Source of the DNA: Actinomycetota bacterium
Lineage (GTDB): Bacteria; Actinomycetota; Actinomycetes; Streptosporangiales; Streptosporangiaceae
Length of the DNA: 53,169 nt
Direction: 5' to 3'
Assembly (NCBI GenBank): GCA_027314595.1
Contig: DAHVAN010000143.1
Span: 1 to 53,169 of the forward strand
Shown here one piece after another: positions 25,871 to 37,251 of the stretch (its first letter is position 1; the number at the start of each line of letters is the position of its first letter). Position numbers and translations under genes: made by a program. The notes below the pieces were generated by a model that saw nothing but the letters and a program-made list of their open reading frames with translations, did not search any database and was not told where the DNA came from.

Positions 25871-28510
25871 CTATCCGACCTGCGCCGCCGCCCGGACGGT
25901 GAGCTGGTCGGCCCTGGAGTCCAGGTCGACGAGAATTTCGTCGCCGTCGCCGATCTCGCCCGCGAGCAGCGAACGCGCCAGCTTGTCGCCGATCGCGGAC
26001 TGCACGAGCCGGCGAAGCGGCCGCGCGCCGTACACCGGGTCGAACCCGGTCAGCGCCAGCCACTCCCGGGCGGCGGGCGTCACGGTCAGCTGCAGCCGCC
26101 GTCCGGACAGCCGCTTGCCGAGCCGCTCGATCTGCAGGTCCACGATCCGCGTCAGTTCCGCGGTCGAGAGCGAGTCGAAGACGATCACGTCGTCGAGCCG
26201 GTTGAGGAACTCTGGCTTGAACGCGGCACGGACCGCGGTCATGACCGCCTCCCGCTTGGCCCGCTCGTCGAGCGCGGGGTCGGCGATGAACGCCGAACCG
26301 AGATTGGACGTGAGGATGAGGATCGTGTTCCGGAAGTCCACGGTCCGTCCCTGCCCGTCGGTGAGCCGCCCGTCGTCAAGGACCTGCAGCAGCACGTCGA
26401 ACACCTCGGAATGGGCCTTTTCCACCTCGTCGAGCAGCACGACGCAATATGGCCGCCGCCGCACCGCCTCGGTGAGCTGTCCCCCCTCCTCGTAGCCGAC
26501 GTACCCGGGCGGCGCGCCGACCAGCCGCGCCACCGAGTGCTTCTCGCCGTACTCGCTCATGTCGATGCGGATCATCGCCCGCTCGTCGTCGAACAGGAAC
26601 TCAGCCAGCGCCTTGGCCAGCTCCGTCTTGCCGACGCCGGTCGGCCCCAGGAACAGGAACGAGCCGGTGGGCCGGTCCGGGTCGGACACGCCCGCTCGCG
26701 CGCGGCGTACCGCGTCCGAGACCGCCTGGACCGCGCTGGCCTGGCCGATCACCCGGTTGCCCAGCTCGGTTTCCATCCGGAGCAGCTTGCCGGTCTCGCC
26801 TTCGAGCAGCCGCCCGGCCGGGATGCCGGTCCACGCGGACACCACGTCGGCCACGTCGTCGGGCCCGACTTCCTCCTTGACCATCGGCGCGGGGTTCCCG
26901 CCCGCGCCGCTGCCGCCCGCCGGACCGCTCCCGTCCGGCGATTCCGAACGGTCCGTGGCGACTGCCTCGGCTATCTCCGCGTCGAGCGCGGGAATCTCGC
27001 CGTACAGGAGCCTGGACGCCGTCTCGTAGTCGCCGTCACGCTGCGCCCGCTCGGCCTGGCCCTTGAGGTCGTCGAGCTTCTTCTTCAGCTCGCCGACCCG
27101 GTTGAGCCCGGACTTCTCCTGCTCCCAGCGCGCGGTCAGCGCGGTGAGCTGCTCCTGCCGGTCGGCCAGGTCGGCGCGCAACCGCTCAAGCCGCTCCCTG
27201 CTCGCCGGATCGGACTCGCGGGACAGGGCGAGCTCCTCCATCTTCATCCGGTCCACGATCCGGCGCAGCTCGTCGATCTCCACGGGCGAGGAGTCGATCT
27301 CCATGCGAAGCCGTGACGCGGACTCGTCGACGAGGTCGATCGCCTTGTCTGGCAGGAACCGCGCGGTGATGTACCGGTCAGAAAGGGTCGCCGCGGCGAC
27401 AAGCGCGGCATCCGAAATCTGCACCTGGTGGTGCGCCTCGTAGCGGCCCTTGAGCCCGCGCAGGATCGCGATGGTGTCCTCGACCGACGGCTCGCCGACG
27501 AGCACCTGCTGGAAGCGGCGCTCCAGCGCCGGGTCCTTCTCGATTCGCTCGCGGTACTCGTCGAGCGTGGTGGCGCCGACCATGCGCAGCTCGCCGCGGG
27601 CCAGCATGGGCTTGAGCATGTTGCCCGCGTCCATCGCGCCCTCGGCGGCGCCGGCGCCGACGACGGTGTGCAGCTCGTCGATGAACGTGATGACCTGGCC
27701 GTCACTTCGCCTGATCTCGTTGAGCACGGCTTTGAGCCGCTCCTCGAACTCGCCGCGGTACTTGGCGCCAGCGACCATGCTTCCCAGGTCAAGAGCGATC
27801 AGCCGCTTGCCGCGCAGCGACTCGGGGACGTCGCCAGCCACGATCCGCTGCGCGAGCCCCTCCACGACGGCTGTCTTGCCGACACCCGGCTCGCCGATCA
27901 GCACGGGGTTGTTCTTCGTCCGCCGGGACAGCACCTGCACCACGCGCCTGATCTCGGCGTCCCGCCCGATGACCGGGTCCAGCTTGCCGTCCCTGGCCTG
28001 CTGCGTGAGGTCGATGCCGTACTTCTCCAGCGCCTGGTAGGTGCCCTCCGGGTCCTCGCTTGTCACCTTCGCGCTGCCGCGCACCGCAGTGAACGCCTCG
28101 GTCAGCGCTTGCGCGCCAGCGCCCGCGCCGCGTAGCAGGGCGGCGGCCTGGCCGCCGTCGGCGGCCAGGCCGACGAGCAGGTGCTCGGTCGAGACGTACT
28201 CGTCTTCCATCTGGCGGGCGCGGCTCGCCGCCGCGTTGATCACGGCCAGCATCTGCCTGGACATCTCGGGTGCGCTCGCGGAGGCGCCGCTTATCCGCGG
28301 CAGCCGGGCGATCTGTTCCGCGGTCTCCTTGGCGAGGACCGCCGGGTCGGCGCCGACGGCACGCAGCAGCGGCGCGGCGGTGCCGCCGCTCTGCTCGAGC
28401 AGGGCGGCGAGCAGGTGCAGCGGATCGACCTGGGGGTTGCCGTCCGCCGCGGCCCGCCTTATCGCTACGGACAGGGCCTCCTGGCTCTTCCTGGTGAGCT
28501 TGTCGTTCAT
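25871..28510 (-). CDS. clpB: ATP-dependent chaperone ClpB
   Basis: 879 aa from ATG 28510 ([13 protein letters not shown]). N-domain with two Clp-N repeats to about 145; first AAA+ domain with Walker A GEPGVGKT near 206 and Walker B ITFIDELH near 278; ClpB coiled-coil middle domain near 405-525; second AAA+ with [11 protein letters not shown] near 620 and LLDEVEKAH near 690; C-terminal D2 small domain. A Gly/Pro-rich insertion ([19 protein letters not shown]) near 530 is longer than in typical ClpB. It resolubilises protein aggregates with DnaK. It follows hspR after 23 bases in the same direction, so in this strain it is in the dnaK operon and probably under HspR control. Confidence 0.95.
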   Translation of the reverse strand: MNDKLTRKSQEALSVAIRRAAADGNPQVDPLHLLAALLEQSGGTAAPLLRAVGADPAVLAKETAEQIARLPRISGASASAPEMSRQMLAVINAAASRARQMEDEYVSTEHLLVGLAADGGQAAALLRGAGAGAQALTEAFTAVRGSAKVTSEDPEGTYQALEKYGIDLTQQARDGKLDPVIGRDAEIRRVVQVLSRRTKNNPVLIGEPGVGKTAVVEGLAQRIVAGDVPESLRGKRLIALDLGSMVAGAKYRGEFEERLKAVLNEIRRSDGQVITFIDELHTVVGAGAAEGAMDAGNMLKPMLARGELRMVGATTLDEYRERIEKDPALERRFQQVLVGEPSVEDTIAILRGLKGRYEAHHQVQISDAALVAAATLSDRYITARFLPDKAIDLVDESASRLRMEIDSSPVEIDELRRIVDRMKMEELALSRESDPASRERLERLRADLADRQEQLTALTARWEQEKSGLNRVGELKKKLDDLKGQAERAQRDGDYETASRLLYGEIPALDAEIAEAVATDRSESPDGSGPAGGSGAGGNPAPMVKEEVGPDDVADVVSAWTGIPAGRLLEGETGKLLRMETELGNRVIGQASAVQAVSDAVRRARAGVSDPDRPTGSFLFLGPTGVGKTELAKALAEFLFDDERAMIRIDMSEYGEKHSVARLVGAPPGYVGYEEGGQLTEAVRRRPYCVVLLDEVEKAHSEVFDVLLQVLDDGRLTDGQGRTVDFRNTILILTSNLGSAFIADPALDERAKREAVMTAVRAAFKPEFLNRLDDVIVFDSLSTAELTRIVDLQIERLGKRLSGRRLQLTVTPAAREWLALTGFDPVYGARPLRRLVQSAIGDKLARSLLAGEIGDGDEILVDLDSRADQLTVRAAAQVG

Positions 28511-28533
28511 GGGCTGGTAATCCCCCTTGTCCG

Positions 28534-29010
28534 CTATTCACTTGTGGCCTGCTGGTCGCCCTGCCCGGCGGCAGGCTGCCAGAAGGTGATCCGGGTGGCG
28601 TTCCTGACCGGCACGAGCGTGGCCGCCGGATTGGCCTGCGGCGTCCGGCGCAGTTCGGCGAGCCGTGCCGCGACCGCGCGGGTGGACTCGAGCTCGGCCC
28701 GCAGCTGCGCCATCTCGGCGTGCAGCTCGGCGGCCAGGCGCTGGGCCTGCTCAAGCTCGCGTTCCAGGTCCAGGATCCGCTTGATGCCTGAGAGGTTGAT
28801 CCCCTCCTCCTGGGACAGCCGCTGGATCTCGCGCAGCGCCAGGATGTCGCGCATGGAGTACCGCCGGCCCCCGCCGGCGGTGCGCCGCGGTATGACAAGC
28901 CCGACCCTCTCGTAGCCGCGCAGCGTCTGCGGATGCATGCCGGACAGGTTCGCGGCCACGGAGATGACGTACACGGGCATGTCGTCCGACAGCTCATACG
29001 GGCTGCTCAT
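28534..29010 (-). CDS. hspR: heat-shock repressor HspR (MerR family)
   Basis: 158 aa from ATG 29010 with AAAGGAGATGAC upstream. An N-terminal MerR-type winged helix ([44 protein letters not shown], residues 13-58) is followed by a coiled coil ([27 protein letters not shown]). In Streptomyces HspR uses DnaK as corepressor and binds inverted repeats called HAIR in the dnaK and clpB promoters. It sits in the dnaK operon here, and matching boxes are found upstream of dnaK (32869 and 32921). Autoregulation is therefore predicted. Confidence 0.92.
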   Translation of the reverse strand: MSSPYELSDDMPVYVISVAANLSGMHPQTLRGYERVGLVIPRRTAGGGRRYSMRDILALREIQRLSQEEGINLSGIKRILDLERELEQAQRLAAELHAEMAQLRAELESTRAVAARLAELRRTPQANPAATLVPVRNATRITFWQPAAGQGDQQATSE

Positions 29011-29048
29011 GTCATCTCCTTTCCTTTGCCAGCTGGTATTTGCCGGAT

Positions 29049-30208
29049 CTAGGGCTCAGCCTTGGCCCTGCGGAGCAGTTCCTCCCGCGGGTCCGTGCCC
29101 GACGTGGCTATGCGGAGGTCTTCGAGCGCGGAGCGGGCCTTGCTGTTCAGCTCCTGCGGCACCGTCACCTCCACCGTGGCGAGCAGCGCGCCGAGCGTCC
29201 CGTCCTTCCTGCGGACACCGCGGCCCGGGACGCGGAACACCTGGCCGTTCGGAGTTCCCGGCGGGATCCGGACGGTCACCGCGGCGCCCCGGTGCGTCGG
29301 CACCTTGATCTCCGCGCCCAGGGCGAGCTCGGTGATCGTCACGGGCACGGTCACCGTGAGGTTTTCCCCGCTCCTGCCGAACACTCCGTGCGGTTTCACG
29401 TGAACCCGGACGTACAGGTCGCCGGCCTTCCCGCCGTGCTCACCGGGAGCGCCCTTGCCGCCTATCCGGATCTTCTGGCCGTCGGCGACGCCCGCGGGAT
29501 CCGCGCCTGGATGGTCCGCGAGCTCATCGCCCGGCCGCTGCCGTGGCACGACGTGCACGGGTCGTCGACCACCATGCCGCGGCCCCGGCAGGTCTTGCAG
29601 GGCTCGGACAGCCCGAAGCCGCCGAGGTTCTTGCTCTGCTGGCCGGTCCCCCCGCAGTCCGGGCACACCTTCGGCACGGTGCCCGCCTTGGCGCCGGTGC
29701 CGTGGCAGACCGGGCACGGGCCTTCTCCGGTCAGCCGGAGCGTCACGGTGGCCCCCTCGATCGAGTCGCCGAACGACAGGGTGGTCTCCGTTTCCACGTC
29801 GGCGCCGCGCCTGGCCCGGCTCTGCCCGCCGCGACCGCGGAAGATGCCGCCGAGCACGTCGCCGAGCCGGTCACCGCTCTCACCCGAGCCGCCGAAGAGA
29901 TCGCCGAGGTCGAACCCGCCGAACCCGCCGGAGGTGCCCGTCCGGCCACCGGTCGGTACCCGGAACCCGCCGCCGAACAGCGAGCGCGCCTCGTCGTACT
30001 CCTTGCGCTGCTTCTCGTCGGACAGGACGTTATACGCCTCGGAGATCTCCTTGAAGCGCTCTTCGGCGTCGGCGTTGCCCCTGTTCGCGTCGGGATGGTA
30101 CTTCCGCGCGAGGTCGCGGTACGCCTTCTTGATGTCAGCTGCCTTCGCGGTCTTGGGAACACCCAGCGTCTTGTAGTAATCCTTCTCCAGGTAGTCCTTG
30201 GTGCTCAT
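29049..30208 (-). pseudogene. dnaJ: chaperone DnaJ, broken by an apparent single-base deletion near 29495
   Basis: The first frame, from ATG 30208, has the J-domain ([11 protein letters not shown] motif, residues 5-70), a Gly-rich segment, and all four CxxCxGxG zinc motifs ([32 protein letters not shown]), then stops at 29462 with an unrelated tail. The expected continuation ([21 protein letters not shown]...) resumes in the next frame and runs to 29049. Joining the two gives about 386 aa, the normal length. Compared with the expected codons, one G/C base is missing in the ATCCCGCGGGCGTC stretch around 29492-29497. It may be an assembly error in a GC run or a real mutation. Position in the operon, between grpE and hspR, is normal. 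Confidence 0.85.
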
Positions 30209-30227
30209 CTGGCCTCGCCGGGCTTGT

Positions 30228-30991
30228 TTAGTCGTCCGCTTCTTCCGCTGATGGCGGCCATTCGGCCGTATTGGAGCTTCCGTCTGGCCCTGTGGCGGGC
30301 TCCGCGACCGCCACCCTGGCCGCGCGGAGGATCCGCTCGCCCACCTTGTAGCCGGGCTGGAGGATTTCCACGCAGGTGTCCTCCGTCACGTCCGGCGAGT
30401 AGCTGTGCGTCAGGGCCTCGTGGACCTTCGGGTCGAACGCCTCGCCGCGCTGGCCGTAGCTGACCAGCCCGAGCTTGCCGAGCGCGGCCTGCAGCGAGTC
30501 GGCGACGGACTTGAAGCCGCCGGACAGCTCGCCGTGATCGCGCGCCTGGCCGATGGCGTCAAGGACGGGCAGCAGTTCGGTGAGCGCACCCGCGACCGCG
30601 TGCTCGCGCACCGCGGCCCGGTCCCTGTCCACCCGCTTGCGGTAGTTGGCGTACTCGGCCTGCAGTCGCTGCAGGTCCGCAGTGCGCTCGGCTAGCCTGA
30701 CGCGCAGTTCCTGCGCGGCAAGCCGGTCCGCCGACTCGGCTGCCTTGGTTTCGGCCTGCTCCGCCTCGGCGGCCACCTCGGGCTCTCGCACGTCATTCGC
30801 CTTCCCGTGCCTGGCCTCGCCTCCGGCGCCGGAGGCGCCGGAGCCGCCCGGCCCTCCCGGCCGGCCGGCACCACTGGTGCCGGCCGGCTGGGAGGCCGCG
30901 TGCCTGCCCCTTCTAGGCTGCCCGGTCACCGGGTCGATCCGCCGATGGTCGCGGATCACAGGGCCGGTGCCCGAGTCCTCGGGTGCTGTCA

Positions 30992-30992
<1 letters not shown>
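30228..30992 (-). CDS. grpE: nucleotide exchange factor GrpE
   Basis: 254 aa, ATG 30992 overlapping the dnaK stop as ATGA, so translationally coupled. Residues 1-75 are a Pro/Gly/Arg-rich disordered tail; residues about 95-150 are the long coiled helix ([19 protein letters not shown]) and residues 155-235 hold the GrpE core ([62 protein letters not shown]). It releases ADP from DnaK. It sits between dnaK and dnaJ, as usual in actinomycetes. Confidence 0.93.
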
Positions 30993-32845
<1,853 letters not shown>

Positions 32846-32868
32846 GAGCAGTCCTTGTAGTGTGTGAA

Positions 32869-32889
32869 GTTGAGTCTTCCGGGCTCAAG
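32869..32889. promoter_or_regulatory. HAIR box 1 (HspR operator) upstream of dnaK
   Basis: GTTGAGT at 32869-32875, seven-base spacer, GCTCAAG at 32883-32889. The HAIR consensus is CTTGAGT-N7-ACTCAAG; each arm differs at one base. It lies 24 bases upstream of the dnaK start codon, and HspR is encoded in the same operon. Confidence 0.85.
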
Positions 32890-32920
32890 CCTGCCCGAGG
32901 CGAGTCCCGGTGTCAAATGA

Positions 32921-32941
32921 CTTGAGCCCAATACACTCAAC
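32921..32941. promoter_or_regulatory. HAIR box 2 (HspR operator) upstream of dnaK
   Basis: CTTGAGC at 32921-32927, seven-base spacer, ACTCAAC at 32935-32941: one mismatch to the HAIR consensus in each arm. It is 31 bases beyond box 1, so the pair could allow cooperative HspR binding at the dnaK promoter. Confidence 0.85.
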
Positions 32942-33183
32942 TTTCTCGCTCGCCAGTTCATTCCCCGGACGCGCAGCGTTCCGGGGTGGCGGCTGACCAG
33001 TTCAGCGTGGCGACGCAAGGGAGAGGCTGAGTGGACGGCGTCTCCGCCGGACAGTAAGTTACTTGCGAGTAGCATGCCGGTTATCCGGAAGTGAGACAAC
33101 TCCTACCCGGATAGCCGGCATCGCCGCGCGGCCAGGCCAGGCACCGTGACTACGCTTGAGCCGCAGACATAGGGAGGTTCCGG

Positions 33184-35376
33184 GTGATCCTGCGCATCGT
33201 CGTTGGCCTGGGGTTGACCGTCATCGCGTTCGCGATCGCGGGGCGCCGGGTGTGGTGGCTGAAGCGGCTGGCGTTTTCCGGACAGTCCGCGCCCGAGCGG
33301 GTGGCGTACGCGAAGGAGCACCTGGCCGGCGAGGTCAAGACTCAGCTTGCCGAGGTGATCGGGCAGCGCAAGCTGCTGAAGTGGTCGGTGCCTGGCGGGG
33401 CCCACGCGGCGACGTTCTGGGGCTTCATCGTGCTGCTGCTGACCATCATCGAGTCGTACGGGAACCTGTTCTCCCGCACGTTCGCGATCCCCGGGATCGG
33501 GCACTGGGCGTTCATCGGGTTCATCGAGGACCTGTTCGCCGTGGGCGTGCTGGCGGGCATAGTCGTCTTCACCGTGATCCGGCTGCGCGACAACCCGCGC
33601 AAGGAAGGCCGCCGGTCGCGGTTCTTCGGGTCGCACACCACCGCCGCGTGGGTCGTCCTCGCGTTGATTTTCCTGGTCATCGCGTCGCTGCTGGTGTACA
33701 GGGGCGCGCAGCAGAACACCGGCGTGTTCCCCTACCCGGATGCCTGGGCGTTCGCCTCCTGGGTCATCGCCCAGGCGCTGCACCCTCTGGGCTACGGGGT
33801 GAACAGCGTCCTCGAGGTCACGTTCATCTTGCTGCAGCTGGCCGTCGTGCTGGCGTTCCTGGTGGTCGTGACCTACTCCAAGCACCTGCACATCGCGCTC
33901 GCCCCGCTCAACATCATGTTCTCCCGACGGCCCAACGCCCTGGGCCCGCTCGAGCCGATGCGCAGCAAGGGGAAGGTGCTCGACTTCGAGGAGGCCGACC
34001 CCGATACCGACGTGTTCGGCATCGGGAAGATCGAGGACCTGACCTGGAAGGGCATGCTGGACCTCGGCACCTGCACCGAGTGCGGCCGCTGCCAGTCCCA
34101 GTGCCCGGCCTGGGCCACCGGCAAGCCGCTGTCGCCCAAGCAGGTCATCCTCGACATGCGCGACCACGCCTTCGCCAAGGCCCCGTACCTGCTGGCAAGC
34201 TCGGATGAGGCACGGGAAAAGCTGCCCGAGGCGGTCAAGGCCGAGGCGGAGCGGCCCCTGGTCGGCACGAAGGCCGGCAACGGGGTCATCGACCCTGACG
34301 TGCTCTGGTCGTGCACCAACTGCGGGGCCTGCGTGGAGGAGTGCCCGGTGGACATCGAGCACATCGACCACATCGACGGGATGCGCCGCCACCAGGTGCT
34401 GATCGAGTCCGCCTTCCCGGCCGAGGCCGCGGTCATGCTGAAGAACCTGGAGAACAAGGCCAACCCGTGGGGCATGGCCGAAGGCCGCCGCGCCGACTGG
34501 ATCACCGAGCTCGACTTCGAGGTCCCGGTGGTCGACGGCAAGATCGGCGCCGGCGTCGAGTACCTGTTCTGGGTGGGCTGCGCCGGCGCGCTGGACGACC
34601 GGGCCAGGAAGACCACCAGGGCCATCGCCGAGCTGCTGCACACCGCCGGGGTGACGTTCGCGGTACTCGGTCCGGCCGAGGCATGCACCGGCGACCCCGC
34701 GAGAAGGCTCGGCAACGAGTTCGTGTTCTCGATGCTGGCCCAGCGCAACGTCGAGACCCTCAACGACGCGGGGGTGAAGAAGATCGTCGCGTCCTGCCCG
34801 CACTGCTTCAACACCATCGCCCGCGAATACCCGCAGCTGGGCGGGAACTACGAGGTCATCCACCACACCCAGCTGCTGGCCAGGCTCGTGGAAGAGGGCA
34901 AGCTCAAGCCGGCCGGCAAGGTCGAGGAGAAGATCACCTACCACGACCCGTGCTTCCTCGGCCGCCACAACAAGGTCTACACCCCGCCCAGGGAGCTCAT
35001 CGACGCCGTGCCCGGCACCACCGCGAAGGAGATGCACCGGTGCAAGAACCGCGGCTTCTGCTGCGGCGCGGGCGGCGCCCGCATGTGGCTCGAAGAGCGG
35101 ATCGGCAAGCGGATCAACACCGAGCGCGTCGAAGAGGCCCTCGCCCTTGACCCCGACACCGTCTCGACCGCCTGCCCCTATTGCATGGTCATGCTCGGCG
35201 ACGCCGTCGACGCGAAGAAGGCCTCCGGTGAGGCGAAGCAGACCCTCGAGGTCATCGACGTCGCGCAACTGCTTGTCCGGTCGGTCCGCTCCGGCTCCTC
35301 CCGGGCAGAGGCTGTGTCCACCCGGGAGGAAGACCCCCCTGACCCCCCGGCTGCCGGACTTCGCCCGGCGCGCTAA
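33184..35376 (+). CDS. membrane-bound Fe-S oxidoreductase, heterodisulfide reductase (HdrD/FadF)-like
   Basis: 730 aa from GTG 33184 with GGGAGG six bases upstream. Six hydrophobic helices lie within residues 1-245 (nitrate-reductase gamma-like cytochrome region). Two 4Fe-4S ferredoxin motifs follow: CTECGRCQSQCPAW near 298 and CTNCGACVEECPVD near 379. The C-terminal half has two CCG-type domains (WVGCAGALDDRARKT near 462; YHDPCFLGRHNKVYTPPRE near 587; HRCKNRGFCCGAGGARMW near 619). This is the actinobacterial family that transfers electrons from acyl-CoA dehydrogenase/ETF systems to the quinone pool; the exact donor is unknown. The tail is low-complexity. It overlaps the stop of the convergent gene at 35373 by four bases. 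Confidence 0.85.
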   Translation: MILRIVVGLGLTVIAFAIAGRRVWWLKRLAFSGQSAPERVAYAKEHLAGEVKTQLAEVIGQRKLLKWSVPGGAHAATFWGFIVLLLTIIESYGNLFSRTFAIPGIGHWAFIGFIEDLFAVGVLAGIVVFTVIRLRDNPRKEGRRSRFFGSHTTAAWVVLALIFLVIASLLVYRGAQQNTGVFPYPDAWAFASWVIAQALHPLGYGVNSVLEVTFILLQLAVVLAFLVVVTYSKHLHIALAPLNIMFSRRPNALGPLEPMRSKGKVLDFEEADPDTDVFGIGKIEDLTWKGMLDLGTCTECGRCQSQCPAWATGKPLSPKQVILDMRDHAFAKAPYLLASSDEAREKLPEAVKAEAERPLVGTKAGNGVIDPDVLWSCTNCGACVEECPVDIEHIDHIDGMRRHQVLIESAFPAEAAVMLKNLENKANPWGMAEGRRADWITELDFEVPVVDGKIGAGVEYLFWVGCAGALDDRARKTTRAIAELLHTAGVTFAVLGPAEACTGDPARRLGNEFVFSMLAQRNVETLNDAGVKKIVASCPHCFNTIAREYPQLGGNYEVIHHTQLLARLVEEGKLKPAGKVEEKITYHDPCFLGRHNKVYTPPRELIDAVPGTTAKEMHRCKNRGFCCGAGGARMWLEERIGKRINTERVEEALALDPDTVSTACPYCMVMLGDAVDAKKASGEAKQTLEVIDVAQLLVRSVRSGSSRAEAVSTREEDPPDPPAAGLRPAR

Positions 35377-36017
35377 GCGCCGGTGATACTTCGTTCCTCC
35401 AGGTCGTCCCGGGCGTCGGCATCCATCAGACCGGAGTAAGGCCAGCCGGGGAGAGCCGGCCCGCCTCGTTCGGGATGATGGGTTCTGATTACCTCGAGCG
35501 TGACGATATGCGCGTACCTCGCGCTCGGAATCACCCGCACTTCGGCCGCCCAGCAGGCAGCGGCGAGCACGTGACGCGCGGCGAACAGGTCGGCTGCGGT
35601 GATGCCCGCAGGGCACCACAGCTGGACCCGCTGGCCGTACCAGGCCGGGACGGTGCCGAGAACGAACGGCAGCCTGCCGCTCCTTGACTGTGCCCAGGCG
35701 CTGGCGCAGCCGGTCCGGATCCGGTGCGGGGTGACGATGCACCAGGCCCGGGCGACGATGCGGCTGCGGGCTGGCGGGCAGCGCACCATCGCGCCGAGGA
35801 CCGCCAGCCCGGCCGCCGCGGCGACGGCGAGCCAGATGACGCCGAGGCTGGCCGCCACGAGGCCGGCCGTACCGGCGGTGGCGCCGAGCATCCCGAGTTC
35901 CCAGCGCCAGTGCCAGCAGAATTCGATCGGCCCGGACCGGTGCGGCTGCCGCACGGCGGCCTCGAGGCTGGAAAGCACGCTCGGGTCGTTCGGCCGTCTC
36001 GGCCGGCCGGCCGGCAT
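35373..36017 (-). CDS. conserved protein of actinomycete conjugation modules, two-helix membrane protein
   Basis: 214 aa from ATG 36017, overlapping the previous stop as ATGA; a longer frame upstream is discarded for that reason. Two hydrophobic helices (residues about 42-62 and 64-82, GMLGATAGTAGLVAASLGVIWLAVAAAAGLAVLGAMV), then a soluble domain with HRIRTGCASAWAQSRSGRLPFVLGT, VQLWCPAGITAADLFAARHVLAAACWAAEVRVIPSARYAHIVTLEVIR. This pattern is familiar from small proteins that precede the FtsK/SpoIIIE-type transfer gene in actinomycete integrative elements. No such gene follows here, so this is probably a relic of a second element. Function unknown. Confidence 0.6.
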   Translation of the reverse strand: MPAGRPRRPNDPSVLSSLEAAVRQPHRSGPIEFCWHWRWELGMLGATAGTAGLVAASLGVIWLAVAAAAGLAVLGAMVRCPPARSRIVARAWCIVTPHRIRTGCASAWAQSRSGRLPFVLGTVPAWYGQRVQLWCPAGITAADLFAARHVLAAACWAAEVRVIPSARYAHIVTLEVIRTHHPERGGPALPGWPYSGLMDADARDDLEERSITGA

Positions 36018-36460
36018 CAGCGGTCCCCGTCCCGCGCAGGCGCCGGGGGCATGGAGCCGCCGAGCCATGGCCGCGGGTCCGGTTCAGCCCGCTCGCCCCG
36101 GCCGCCGTGCGGGCCTGACTGATCCGGCAGGGTGTCGAAGCGCGGGTCGCGGTACTGCCTGGCAAGTCCGCCCGCGAGTTCGGTGACCTGCCAGCCGTGC
36201 CAGCGCGCCTCCTCGTCGTTGCCGGCGAACAGGCGCCTGCCCGTCCGGCGCGGCAGGCCCGCCAGCCAGGCGACGGCGAAGGCGGCCGCGCCGCGGACAG
36301 CGCCCGCGAGCGCCGTCACCTGGCCGACCCCTGGCGCGACCCTCGGCAGGCTCGGGCCGCGCGGGGATGGGAGGCCATCGGGGAGCCTGATCGTTTCCGT
36401 TGCGCTACCGATCGGCCATCGGGGGTTGTGTTTCCCCAGCGGGGAGGTACCGTTGATCAA
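36017..36460 (-). CDS. conserved protein of actinomycete conjugation modules (coupled to next gene)
   Basis: 147 aa from TTG 36460; the start is uncertain because ATG/GTG candidates are poor and the open frame continues to 36700. The core LFAGNDEEARWHGWQVTELAGGLARQYRDPRFDTL with a preceding Ala-rich hydrophobic helix is typical of short proteins that occur next to transfer genes of actinomycete elements. Its TGA overlaps the start of the following gene (ATGA), so the two are coupled. Upstream lies the promoter region with palindromic boxes, divergent from the XRE regulator. No activity can be assigned. Confidence 0.5.
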   Translation of the reverse strand: MINGTSPLGKHNPRWPIGSATETIRLPDGLPSPRGPSLPRVAPGVGQVTALAGAVRGAAAFAVAWLAGLPRRTGRRLFAGNDEEARWHGWQVTELAGGLARQYRDPRFDTLPDQSGPHGGRGERAEPDPRPWLGGSMPPAPARDGDR

Positions 36461-37251
36461 ATCACTAGCCTTTCTCGGTGGTTCCTGAGGACGGATGGTG
36501 TTTCGCTGGGTCGGTGTGACAGCACCGGCCCAGCGGTGTTCATGAGGTATCCGGCATCTGGTGCCCGGAAGGGCACGTGGACCGCAGCGATTCCGCGCCC
36601 GGTCTCTGGCTGGTGTGCGTGCGCTCGCGCAGAGCGGGAGCACACGCGATCGCGTGTCAATAGCAGGGCCTCCTAGTCCGATCGCCGCCTCGTACGACAC
36701 CCCGGGGGCTAGCGATCTTTTGAAACCGGCAACCTTTGGGTCACCGCTCGACCCCTTTGTCGGCGGGTCGCTTGAGGACGCCTACTGCGTTCTGATTTCA
36801 TGGTGCATCGGGCGCATGCCGTTGGCAAGTGCCAAAAACAAGTGCCATGCTCATGTGCCAGCGGCATAATACGACCAAGGAACCTTTGGGCGCTCACGCC
36901 AGCCAGGATCTGGCGTGCACAGGCTTCTGGCACCCTGCGCGGGGAGTGACCTCCGGATAGGAGTCCGCAGGCCCGTGCCCTGTCGACGCTCAGGCTCAGC
37001 GCCAGGCTCAGCGCCTGAGGGCAGCCTGCCGGCGAGACAAGTCTCGATAGGGTAACTACTTCGTTACGCTCGACCTATGTGTAGCGAGTCTGCTTGAGAG
37101 AACTCGTGAGGTCTGCTTTGATTAGCCAACTGGCGCATGCTGTTGGCAAGTGCCATAATCATGTGCCAGCGGCATGTCTCGGCGGCACCATACCGATGAG
37201 CCGGACTTCAGTTCCAGTGCCTACGAACCTTGCGGAAGGAAGCGACCTCCA
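36461..37251. promoter_or_regulatory. 791-base control region with repeated palindromic boxes between the transfer-relic operon and the XRE regulator
   Basis: No convincing gene. Two related blocks occur: 36812-36867 and 37133-37175, each with GCGCATGC, a TTGGCA-AG-TGCCA palindrome (36822-36835; 37143-37156) and CATGTGCCAGCGGCAT. The first has an extra 13-base AAGTGCCAT-containing insert. AACCTTTGGG is repeated at 36731-36740 and 36881-36890. A tandem 12-mer CAGGCTCAGCGC sits at 36991-37002 and 37003-37014. The second block is 77 bases upstream of the regulator start, so these are candidate operators of that regulator. Confidence 0.6.

Noticed and set aside
25176-26063. Minus-strand open frame over the TPR gene and clpB end
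   Set aside because: Overlaps two well-supported genes in shadow phase, and no domain can be read.
33103-36165. 1020-codon minus-strand open frame opposite the Fe-S oxidoreductase gene
   Set aside because: It lies antisense to a gene with clear domains and ribosome site; its composition (Arg/Gly/His/Asp-rich) is that of a GC-rich shadow frame.
37174-37251. Extra N-terminal 26 residues for the XRE regulator
   Set aside because: They would overlap the end of the palindromic operator block, and the GTG at 37252 has a purine-rich ribosome site and matches the family start.
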